8,316 bases of DNA from Flavobacteriales bacterium UBA4585. GTDB lineage: Bacteria > Bacteroidota > Bacteroidia > Flavobacteriales > Schleiferiaceae. A program made the translations under genes and the position numbers. Under the pieces are notes generated by a model. That model was not told where the DNA came from, searched no databases, and saw only the letters and a list, made by a program, of their open reading frames with translations. Below, piece after piece: positions 1-6,792 of this stretch (the first letter of the stretch is position 1; every line of letters begins with the position of its first letter). The DNA is taken from contig CATAQZ010000033.1 in assembly GCA_949487015.1 (NCBI GenBank), positions 1 to 8,316 of the forward strand, given 5' to 3'.

Positions 1-228
1 GCTGCTCGATTCCTTTGCTTCAGGCAGTTGGCACACTCGAGTCAATTGAGGCAGATACACCTCATTCACATTATTGATGTGTTCGATGCATTCAATAGCA
101 GACCACTGTTCCCCTTCAGGAATAAAGAAGAGCTCTTCGTCTTCTAAATAGTAGAATGCCTGCTCAAATTGTGCTTTGTGTTGGGCCAATTCGTTTAAAC
201 GATTCGTAATGTATTCGGTTGCTTGCAT
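1..228 (-). CDS. DinB-like four-helix protein, N-terminal part (cut by window edge)
   Basis: An open frame of 76 codons starts with ATG at 228-226 and runs off the left edge without a stop. The visible protein is helical and acidic. It carries the pattern W-S-x-x-E-C-I-x-H-I (W42 to I51), which is typical of the first half of DinB/YfiT-like domains. In that superfamily the His of this helix (H50 here) is usually one of three metal ligands in a four-helix bundle. The remaining ligands would lie outside the window. Many members are thiol-dependent transferases or uncharacterised; B. subtilis DinB is DNA-damage inducible. The start lies 3 bp after the mfd stop on the same strand, so it is probably the last or a middle gene of an fbp-mfd transcript. 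No Shine-Dalgarno sequence precedes it. The family call is from motif pattern only, and the function is unknown. Confidence 0.75.
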   Translation of the reverse strand, partial: MQATEYITNRLNELAQHKAQFEQAFYYLEDEELFFIPEGEQWSAIECIEHINNVNEVYLPQLTRVCQLPEAKESSS

Positions 229-231
229 GCG

Positions 232-3200
232 CTAGTTGGAGGATACGTTTGTAGTAATACTTTGGAATACTTCGTAAACGTCCTGGAGGTGTATTATGTT
301 TTGCACAACAAACGTCAGTCGATCTCCTTTTTGTTTGACTTGAACGTTGCGCGGGTGCTTTTGTAAGTAACGCAAGACGTCGGAGAATACAGGTAGTTGG
401 TAGTACGGACTGTTGTTTTCAGCCGCAAAGTGCGCAATGAGCTTCCCGCCTTTAATAATGATTTTCGTGAAGCCAATGTGCTTCGCGAGCCATTTAATGC
501 GGAGGCTGTACAGCAAGTCTTCGACTTGAGGGGGAATCGGTCCGAATCGATCTTCTAATTCTAACTGGAACAGCAGCAGATCTTCCTCCTTTTCCAGTTC
601 GCCCATGCGCTGGTATAATTTCAGGCGCTCTTCAATATTATTAACGTATTCGTCCGGAATATGAAGGGCAAGATCGGTGTCAATCTGTACCTCATCCACA
701 AAATGCGATCCTTCCGTTTTATCCGGCTGGTCGTATAATTCCTTGAATTCATTCTCTTTTAGCTCATTCACTGCTTCAGCGAGAATCTTCTGATACGTGT
801 CGAAGCCCATATCGGAAATAAAGCCGCTTTGCTCACCTCCTAATAGATCTCCTGCCCCACGAATTTCGAGGTCTTTCATGGCAATCTTAAATCCAGAGCC
901 TAAATCTGTAAATTGCTCTAAAGCTTGGAGCCGCTTACGCGCTTCATCCGTAAGCGTGCTAAGTGGAGGTGCAATCAGTTTACAGAATGCCTTTTTGTTG
1001 GAGCGTCCTACCCGTCCGCGCATCTGGTGCAAGTCGGACATGCCAAAGTGATTGGCGTTATTGATGATAATAGTATTCGCATTGGGCACATCTAAGCCGC
1101 TTTCGATAATAGACGTGGCGACTAAAACGTCAAATTTACCGTCCATAAAGTCCAGCATGACTTTTTCCAATTTCTTACCGTCCATTTGACCGTGGCCAAT
1201 GGCAATTCTAGCATCGGGCACCAACCGTTGAATCATTCCAGCGACTTCCTGTATGTTGCTGACTCGATTATTGATAAAGAAAACTTGTCCACCGCGTTGG
1301 ATTTCGTAACTCACTGAATCGCGAATGGCTTCTTCTGTGAATCCGATCAATTCTGTTTCAATGGGTTGCCTGTTCGGTGGAGGAGTAGTCATTACACTGA
1401 GGTCGCGTGCGGCCATCAGCGAAAATTGTAGAGTACGCGGAATAGGTGTGGCGGTCAACGTCAAGGTATCAACACCCACCTTCAGCGTCTTTATTTTATC
1501 CTTAACTCCTACGCCAAATTTTTGTTCTTCGTCCACAATTAGGAGCCCGAGGTCTTTGAATTCCACGGTCTTACTGACCAATTTATGTGTGCCAATAAGA
1601 ATATCTACTTTGCCACTTTTAAGATTCGCTAAGGTCTCGCGTTGCTGCTTGGCCGTGCGAAATCTATTGATGTAGTCTACCGTTACGGGAAAACCCTCCA
1701 GCCGTTTAGTAAAGGTCTTGAAGTGTTGGAAAGCAAGGATGGTAGTTGGCACAAGCACAGCGACTTGTTTGCCATTTGCAGCAGCTTTGAATGCTGCGCG
1801 TATAGCAATTTCAGTTTTACCAAAGCCTACATCACCGCAAATGAGGCGGTCCATAGGCATGGGACGCTCCATGTCTTTCTTCACAGCCTCCGTGGATGAA
1901 ACTTGGTCAGGTGTGTCTTCGTATAAGAAACTGGCTTCCAATTCATGTTGGAGGTAGCCGTCTGGTGCACATTCGAAGCCAATAGCTTCTTTGCGTTTTG
2001 CGTACAATTGGATCAGATCAAAGGCAATCTGCTTCACCTTCGCTTTCGTCTTCTTTTTCAGCGATTGCCATTGTGGACTGCCGAGCTTATTCAATTGCGG
2101 GGCCGTCCCATCTTTGCCATTAAACTTACTGATCTTGTGGAGGGAATGAATGCTGACATATAGAATGTCGTTGTCGCGATAGACTAATTTTATAGCCTCT
2201 TGCACAGTGCCGTTATTGTCGATTTTTTGAAGCCCGCCAAACTTACCCACACCGTGGTCTACATGCGTTACATAATCACCAAACTCTAATGCGTTGAGTT
2301 GTTCTAATGTGATGGCCTGTTTTTTCTGCGCACCGTTTTTAATATTGAACCGCTGGTAACGGTCGAATATCTGGTGATCAGTATAGAGATAGACACCGGC
2401 AACTTCGTCTTCAAAACCTTCGTGTAAGGATGTGGTGGTAGTGTCGTACTGAGGGGCAAGCTCTAAATCCTCGAAAATGGCCTTGAACCGGTCTATTTGC
2501 TTTTCGTTCGCGCACATCAACACGGCCCGCTTGCCCCGCCCATCCACATCGAGTAGGGTTTGAGCAAGAAGGTTGAAGTCCTTATTAAACGCTCGCTGAG
2601 GAAGTGCTTTGCTTTCTATGGTCTGTGTATGCCACTGGGCTTTACCAAATTCTACGCGACTGTAATCCATAAGATCACGTTTCATCGCATCGCCCGAAAC
2701 AAAAAGCTCGCTAGGTGCACCGCGTTTCACGGCGTCTCCCAGCTTCTCGTAGGTTTCGTGGGCCAATTCCATTAATCGGTCTAAACCTGCCGTCAGCAAT
2801 GAAGGCGTGTCAATCCATACCTGCGTCTGCTTTGGTAGGTAGCTTAAAAAGGAGCTGCGTTGCTCGAGGAAGGTTTTGTTTTCGACATTTGGAACGATAC
2901 TCATTTTACTGGCCTTCCCTATGGTGCGTTGGCTCTCGATATCGAAATAGCGAATGCTCTCTACTTCATCGTCAAAAAATTCTACGCGATACGGGTGGTC
3001 TTTTGAAAAAGAGAAGATGTCCACAATACCTCCGCGCACCGAAAATTGTCCGGGACTTGTGACAAAATCCACCCGTTCGAATTGGTATTCAAAAAGGGTT
3101 TCGTTTAAAAAATCAATCGATATGCGTTCACCCACATGAAGCTTCAGGGTGTTGCTTTCCAATTCCTTTTTAGTGACTACTTTTTCGAAAAGTGCTTCCG

Positions 3201-3576
3201 TGTAGGTGATCACTAGAGGTGAACGTCGTCTGCTGCTGAGATGATTGAGTACCTCTGCGCGAAGCAGAACGTTGGCGTTATCGGTTTGAGCCACTTCGTA
3301 AGGTCTGCGGTAAGAAGCCGGGTAGAAATAACACGGCACCTTTGGTAAAAGCTTCTCTAGATCATTCTGAAGGTAAGCGGCTTGCTCTTTACTCTGTGCA
3401 ATGAGCAATTGGGGAACGTTGGTTTGAACAAAAGCTGCTGCAGCTAGAAGCGCAGTGTGCGAGCCACCTGCAGTTGTGCATCCGATAGCGGTGCGTTGGT
3501 TGTCTTTGGCGGCCTCAACTAAGGCTTGAATGAGCGGGTGTTCATCGTAGTAGCTAAGTAAGTCTGCCAGTTCCAA
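232..3576 (-). CDS. mfd: Transcription-repair coupling factor Mfd
   Basis: This 1114-residue protein is full length for Mfd, a cytosolic ATP-driven DNA translocase that removes RNA polymerase stalled at lesions and recruits UvrA for nucleotide excision repair. The order is canonical. A UvrB-like N-terminal module comes first (about 1-330, with the RGGIVDIFSF segment near 181-190). The CarD-like RNA polymerase-interacting domain spans about 425-495 (GDYVTHVDHGVGKF). The superfamily 2 translocase follows, with Walker A GDVGFGKTE at 581-589, DEEQ at 682-685, TATPIPRTL at 708-716, ATSIIESGLDVPNAN at 820-834 and QMRGRVGRS at 851-859. The C-terminal TRCF domain lies at about 965-1080. The start codon is TTG at 3576-3574. 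It is the only plausible start, because the fbp stop lies one codon upstream in the same frame and the next in-frame Met is near residue 224, inside the UvrB-like module. It lies 3 bp downstream of fbp and is probably cotranscribed and translationally coupled with it. Confidence 0.97.
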   Translation of the reverse strand: MELADLLSYYDEHPLIQALVEAAKDNQRTAIGCTTAGGSHTALLAAAAFVQTNVPQLLIAQSKEQAAYLQNDLEKLLPKVPCYFYPASYRRPYEVAQTDNANVLLRAEVLNHLSSRRRSPLVITYTEALFEKVVTKKELESNTLKLHVGERISIDFLNETLFEYQFERVDFVTSPGQFSVRGGIVDIFSFSKDHPYRVEFFDDEVESIRYFDIESQRTIGKASKMSIVPNVENKTFLEQRSSFLSYLPKQTQVWIDTPSLLTAGLDRLMELAHETYEKLGDAVKRGAPSELFVSGDAMKRDLMDYSRVEFGKAQWHTQTIESKALPQRAFNKDFNLLAQTLLDVDGRGKRAVLMCANEKQIDRFKAIFEDLELAPQYDTTTTSLHEGFEDEVAGVYLYTDHQIFDRYQRFNIKNGAQKKQAITLEQLNALEFGDYVTHVDHGVGKFGGLQKIDNNGTVQEAIKLVYRDNDILYVSIHSLHKISKFNGKDGTAPQLNKLGSPQWQSLKKKTKAKVKQIAFDLIQLYAKRKEAIGFECAPDGYLQHELEASFLYEDTPDQVSSTEAVKKDMERPMPMDRLICGDVGFGKTEIAIRAAFKAAANGKQVAVLVPTTILAFQHFKTFTKRLEGFPVTVDYINRFRTAKQQRETLANLKSGKVDILIGTHKLVSKTVEFKDLGLLIVDEEQKFGVGVKDKIKTLKVGVDTLTLTATPIPRTLQFSLMAARDLSVMTTPPPNRQPIETELIGFTEEAIRDSVSYEIQRGGQVFFINNRVSNIQEVAGMIQRLVPDARIAIGHGQMDGKKLEKVMLDFMDGKFDVLVATSIIESGLDVPNANTIIINNANHFGMSDLHQMRGRVGRSNKKAFCKLIAPPLSTLTDEARKRLQALEQFTDLGSGFKIAMKDLEIRGAGDLLGGEQSGFISDMGFDTYQKILAEAVNELKENEFKELYDQPDKTEGSHFVDEVQIDTDLALHIPDEYVNNIEERLKLYQRMGELEKEEDLLLFQLELEDRFGPIPPQVEDLLYSLRIKWLAKHIGFTKIIIKGGKLIAHFAAENNSPYYQLPVFSDVLRYLQKHPRNVQVKQKGDRLTFVVQNIIHLQDVYEVFQSITTNVSSN

Positions 3577-3582
3577 GGTTTA
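3574..3582 (-). promoter_or_regulatory. fbp stop / mfd TTG start junction
   Basis: Read on the minus strand, these nine bases are TAA ACC TTG: the fbp stop, one spacer codon and the mfd start, all in one reading frame. The upstream bases (ACAAAGAA) are A-rich and hold no Shine-Dalgarno motif. This layout suggests that mfd translation starts by re-initiation of ribosomes finishing fbp. A TTG start should keep Mfd output low. Re-initiation is inferred; the bases and frame are seen directly. Confidence 0.6.
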
Positions 3583-4590
3583 TTCTTTGTATTTCTGCAT
3601 AAATGCATGGGCGGTCTCAACCATACGCGGCGAACCAATGAAAACAGGAACCCGTTGGTGTAATTCCAAGGGGTCTATCTCCAAAATTCGCTTTGCGCCG
3701 TCTGTGGCCATGCCGCCGGCTTGTTCAACAATAAAAGCGAGTGGGTTACACTCATATAGGAGGCGAAGTTTGCCATTTGGCGCCATCGTTCCAGTGGGGT
3801 AAAGATACACCCCACCTTTTATAAGATTGCGGTGAAAATCAGAAACTAATGAGCCTATGTAGCGAGAGGTATACGGCCGATTTGTGGCTTCGTCAAACTC
3901 TTGACAATACTTCAAATACTGCTTTACTCCCGTAGGAAAATGCACGTAATTCCCTTCGTTAACACTATAGATTTTCCCCTCGGCAGGAATAGTCATGTTT
4001 GGATGAGATAGACAGAAAACTCCTATTGAGGGATCTAATGTGAATCCGTTCACGCCGTTTCCTGTAGTATACACGAGCATTGTTGAAGAACCGTACACCA
4101 CATAACCTGCTGCGATTTGAGCATCACCGGGTTGTAAAAAGTCCTTTAAGCCAACCGGACTACCGGCTGGGGTAATTCTTCGGTAGATGGAGAAAATGGT
4201 ACCTACACTTACGTTGACGTCTATATTGGAAGACCCGTCTAGCGGGTCCATTAGGACGATGTATTTTGCATCGGTATGGATTTCATCGTCGAAACGAATA
4301 AAGGAATCCTCTTCCTCAGAGGCTACACCACAAACTTGACCCATGCTGCGCAGTGCCCGCATGAATGTGTCATTTGCCATGACGTCTAATTTCTGTTGCT
4401 GTTCACCTTGCACATTTTCAGAGCCTATGGCGCCTAAAATATCTGCCAATCCAGCTTTGTTGATTTCTCTATTCACCACCTTCGCTGCAAGGCGTATGGA
4501 GGTTAAGAGTTGCGATAGCTCTCCGGATGCAAACGGAAAATCCTTTTGATTCTCAACGATAAATTCGCCGAGCGTGGTGGGTTGTACCAT
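3580..4590 (-). CDS. fbp: Class I fructose-1,6-bisphosphatase
   Basis: The enzyme hydrolyses fructose 1,6-bisphosphate to fructose 6-phosphate and phosphate, the committed step of gluconeogenesis, in the cytosol with Mg2+. The 336 residues match the usual length of the class I family. The metal-binding acidic cluster SEEED is at 91-95. The signature LMDPLDGSSNID lies at 113-124, with D115, D118 and the GSS turn for metal and phosphate. YIGSLVSDFHRN at 244-255 and KLRLLYECNPLAFIVEQAGG at 274-293 form the substrate-binding and catalytic C-terminal half. The N-terminus (TLGEFIVENQ) is intact, and the ATG at 4590-4588 fits the family start. It is the first gene of a minus-strand cluster, followed after 3 bp by mfd and diverging from rsmA across 86 bp. 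The AMP-site region at the N-terminus is present, but whether AMP inhibits cannot be judged from sequence. Confidence 0.97.
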   Translation of the reverse strand: MVQPTTLGEFIVENQKDFPFASGELSQLLTSIRLAAKVVNREINKAGLADILGAIGSENVQGEQQQKLDVMANDTFMRALRSMGQVCGVASEEEDSFIRFDDEIHTDAKYIVLMDPLDGSSNIDVNVSVGTIFSIYRRITPAGSPVGLKDFLQPGDAQIAAGYVVYGSSTMLVYTTGNGVNGFTLDPSIGVFCLSHPNMTIPAEGKIYSVNEGNYVHFPTGVKQYLKYCQEFDEATNRPYTSRYIGSLVSDFHRNLIKGGVYLYPTGTMAPNGKLRLLYECNPLAFIVEQAGGMATDGAKRILEIDPLELHQRVPVFIGSPRMVETAHAFMQKYKE

Positions 4591-4676
4591 GGTCAGTGGT
4601 TCTTTGGTTGTGATAGGTACGGCAAGTTAGCTATTTTCAGTGGGAATCACCCGAAACTAAAGATTACCTTTACCCT
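4591..4676. promoter_or_regulatory. Divergent fbp / rsmA intergenic region
   Basis: These 86 bases separate the ATG of fbp (minus) from the ATG of rsmA (plus) and should hold both promoters. I find no full match to the Bacteroidota pair TTTG / TAnnTTTG. Weak candidates are TATTTTCA at 4632-4639 on the plus strand (two mismatches, with TTGT at 4608-4611 about 20 bases upstream) and TAGTTTCG at 4659-4652 on the minus strand (one mismatch, no -33 partner seen). Neither start codon is preceded by a Shine-Dalgarno sequence. The region as a whole is a sound promoter location; the individual boxes are tentative. Confidence 0.45.
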
Positions 4677-5462
4677 ATGAGATTCGATGGACAAGTACGT
4701 GCGAAAAAGCACCTGGGACAACACTTTCTTAAAGACGAGAGCATCGCAGAACGCATTGCGGCTGTTGTGCCTTTTGAGGGTGTAGAAAAAGTATTAGAAA
4801 TCGGCCCAGGTATGGGCGTGATGACAAAATATTTGTTGAGGAACCCGTCCATAGAAACGTGGGTGATTGAGATTGATCAGGAGAGTGTTAGTTATTTACA
4901 GGCAAATTACAACCAGCTCAGTGCCCGCATCTTAGAGGAGGATTTCTTGAAATGGAATCCGTCAAGAACCTTTGGCGATACACCGTTCGCCCTAATCGGT
5001 AACTTTCCGTACAATATTTCTTCCCAGATTGTTTTCAAGGTATTAGAAGAGCGCCATCAAATCCCTCTTTTTGGCGGGATGTTTCAGAAAGAAGTGGCCG
5101 AGCGTTTGTGTGCTCCGCCGGGGAATAAAACCTATGGTATCCTATCCGTTTTATGCCAAGCGTATTATGATTTAACCTACGACTTCACAGTACCGCCTAC
5201 AGTATTTAATCCGCCGCCAAAGGTGGAGAGTGGAGTAATGCACATGGTTCGGAAATCAGCTGATCCGGACATTTCCTTTGCGATTCTTAAACGCGGAGTG
5301 AAAGCGGCTTTCGGACAGCGGAGAAAAACGTTACGTAATGCTTTGAAAGTCCTTAACTTGCCTGTAGGCTTTGACCACCCGTATTTAACGAAACGTGCGG
5401 AGCAACTGAGCCATTTGGAGTTTGTGGAATTGCTAAATGCCATTGAAGATGGAAGAGCTTAG
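4677..5462 (+). CDS. rsmA: 16S rRNA (adenine1518-N6/adenine1519-N6)-dimethyltransferase RsmA (KsgA)
   Basis: RsmA uses S-adenosylmethionine to dimethylate two adjacent adenosines in the 3'-terminal helix 45 of 16S rRNA, a late checkpoint in 30S assembly. The 261 residues are the normal family length. KKHLGQHFLKD at 10-20 is the family's N-terminal signature. EIGPGMG at 41-47 is the SAM-binding loop, and the acidic end of the next strand is in VIEID at 63-67. NFPYNISSQIVF at 109-120 contains the NxPY catalytic motif of adenine N6-methyltransferases. VPPTVFNPPPKVESGV (172-187) and FGQRRKTLRNAL (212-223) belong to the C-terminal rRNA-binding part. The ATG sits nine codons before the signature, as expected. 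It is the first gene of a plus-strand cluster, and its last codons overlap the start of mgtE. No key residue is missing. Confidence 0.97.
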   Translation: MRFDGQVRAKKHLGQHFLKDESIAERIAAVVPFEGVEKVLEIGPGMGVMTKYLLRNPSIETWVIEIDQESVSYLQANYNQLSARILEEDFLKWNPSRTFGDTPFALIGNFPYNISSQIVFKVLEERHQIPLFGGMFQKEVAERLCAPPGNKTYGILSVLCQAYYDLTYDFTVPPTVFNPPPKVESGVMHMVRKSADPDISFAILKRGVKAAFGQRRKTLRNALKVLNLPVGFDHPYLTKRAEQLSHLEFVELLNAIEDGRA

Positions 5463-6792
5463 TGTAAAAGAACGTATTGAGCGTGCAATGAACGCCATTG
5501 ACTGGGCGGAGTTTGTGGAATATACCATGGACATGCATGCCGCGGATATTGCCGAGGTACTCGAATCTAGAGAGCTTGATGAAATTGAGTTTTTCCTTGA
5601 ACGACTGGATGCTGAGTTAGTCGCCGATATTCTAGTCGAGATTGATGAAGACATTCGCACCCAGCTACTTAAGACGTATACTTCGGAAGATATAGCCCAT
5701 GAACTCGTAGAGAACATGGACAGCGATGATGCGGCGGATATGCTTTCAGAGCTTTCTGAAGAGTTGACAAAAGAGGTCCTTTCGAAGGTCGATGATAAAG
5801 AGCAAGCAAAAAAGATTGCGCATCTACTTACCCATGACGAGGATACCGCTGGAGCCTTGATGGCGACAGAATATGTTAAAGTTCAAGAAGGCCTGACCGC
5901 GCTTAGATGTGTGGCGGCAATGAGGACTCAAGCGGAAAATGTAGACCGCGTTCATGCAGTTTATGTGGTTAATGAAGATGATATTTTGGTGGGGACGTTG
6001 AGTTTGAAAAAACTATTGACAGCGAAAAGAACAGAAAATATTTCCGAACTCTACACTCCGATAAGACATACTGTATTATCAACTACCCCTGCTGAGGAAG
6101 TAGCGAATACGATGCAGAAATACGATTTGTTTGTACTCGCGGTGGTGAATGCCGCTGGCGAATTACTCGGTCGAATTACTTTGGATGACGTCGTCGATTT
6201 TATACGTGAAGAGGCAGAGCGCGATTACCAATTAGCTTCCGGTTTGACTGATGAGGTAGAAAGTGACGATACTGTTTTTGAAGTCACGAAAGCACGTATA
6301 CCGTGGTTGCTTATCGGTCTCTTTGGCGGATTGATAGTAGCACTGATGTTGGGCGAAAACGAAGGCGATATAAAATCGGTGCCAGCGTTGGCCTTATTTA
6401 TGCCTTTAATTGCCGCTATGGCAGGAAATGTTGGAGTTCAATCGTCAGCAATCGTAGTTCAAGCATTAGCGTCGGACACGAAAGAGCAAAATATAATTGC
6501 AAAACTCTGGAAGGAATTATCTGTGGGTTTAGTAAATGGATTTATTCTCGCAGCCACCATGTATGGGGCAGGCTTGCTTTTAGGCTATGGCCAATTGGTC
6601 ACCTTGACAGTTGCCGTCTCCTTACTCGCCGTGATTATCTTCGCTTCCTTGTTTGGAACCTTTATACCGTTGTTACTCAACAGGTTTAAAATAGATGCTG
6701 CCTTGGCAACTGGCCCATTTATTACTACGGCAAACGATGTGATTGGATTGATTATTTATTTCCAAATTGGTCGTTACATCATCGGATACTGA
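5437..6792 (+). CDS. mgtE: Magnesium transporter MgtE
   Basis: MgtE is a Mg2+-selective inner-membrane channel gated by its own cytosolic Mg2+ sensor. The 451 residues show the full architecture. The acidic helical MgtE N domain is at about 30-130, and a tandem CBS pair at about 140-258. A connecting helix follows, then five predicted membrane segments at about 288-306, 316-342, 359-382, 386-413 and 422-449. The pore-region hallmark MPLIAAMAGNVGVQSSAIV occupies 322-340. TTANDVIGL in the last segment holds D434, which matches in context the pore Asp of Thermus thermophilus MgtE. Two starts are possible: ATG 5437, overlapping rsmA by 26 bp, and ATG 5449, which removes four residues and overlaps by 14 bp. 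Neither has a Shine-Dalgarno sequence. The overlap leaves no room for an upstream Mg2+ riboswitch between rsmA and mgtE. Its stop shares one base with the next gene's ATG. Confidence 0.95.
   Translation: MPLKMEELSVKERIERAMNAIDWAEFVEYTMDMHAADIAEVLESRELDEIEFFLERLDAELVADILVEIDEDIRTQLLKTYTSEDIAHELVENMDSDDAADMLSELSEELTKEVLSKVDDKEQAKKIAHLLTHDEDTAGALMATEYVKVQEGLTALRCVAAMRTQAENVDRVHAVYVVNEDDILVGTLSLKKLLTAKRTENISELYTPIRHTVLSTTPAEEVANTMQKYDLFVLAVVNAAGELLGRITLDDVVDFIREEAERDYQLASGLTDEVESDDTVFEVTKARIPWLLIGLFGGLIVALMLGENEGDIKSVPALALFMPLIAAMAGNVGVQSSAIVVQALASDTKEQNIIAKLWKELSVGLVNGFILAATMYGAGLLLGYGQLVTLTVAVSLLAVIIFASLFGTFIPLLLNRFKIDAALATGPFITTANDVIGLIIYFQIGRYIIGY

Noticed and set aside
2715..3062. Plus-strand frame of 115 codons
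   Set aside because: It lies wholly antisense to well-conserved mfd sequence, with no family-like motif. The same holds for the other plus-strand frames between about 800 and 3140.
4935..4943. AGGAGG-like stretch on the plus strand
   Set aside because: It is internal to rsmA (residues EEDF) with no start codon suitably placed in another coding frame. It is coincidental codon content.
5390..5437. Mg2+-sensing leader (M-box type) before mgtE
   Set aside because: The bases before mgtE are rsmA coding sequence in a conserved protein, with no gap in which a riboswitch could lie.
5177..5443. Minus-strand frame of 88 codons
   Set aside because: It is antisense to the conserved C-terminal part of rsmA and shows no motif of its own.
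5433..5717. Minus-strand frame of 94 codons rich in Ser
   Set aside because: It is antisense to the acidic N domain of mgtE. Its Ser-rich composition is what antisense of Glu/Asp-rich codons produces, and it has no recognisable domain.
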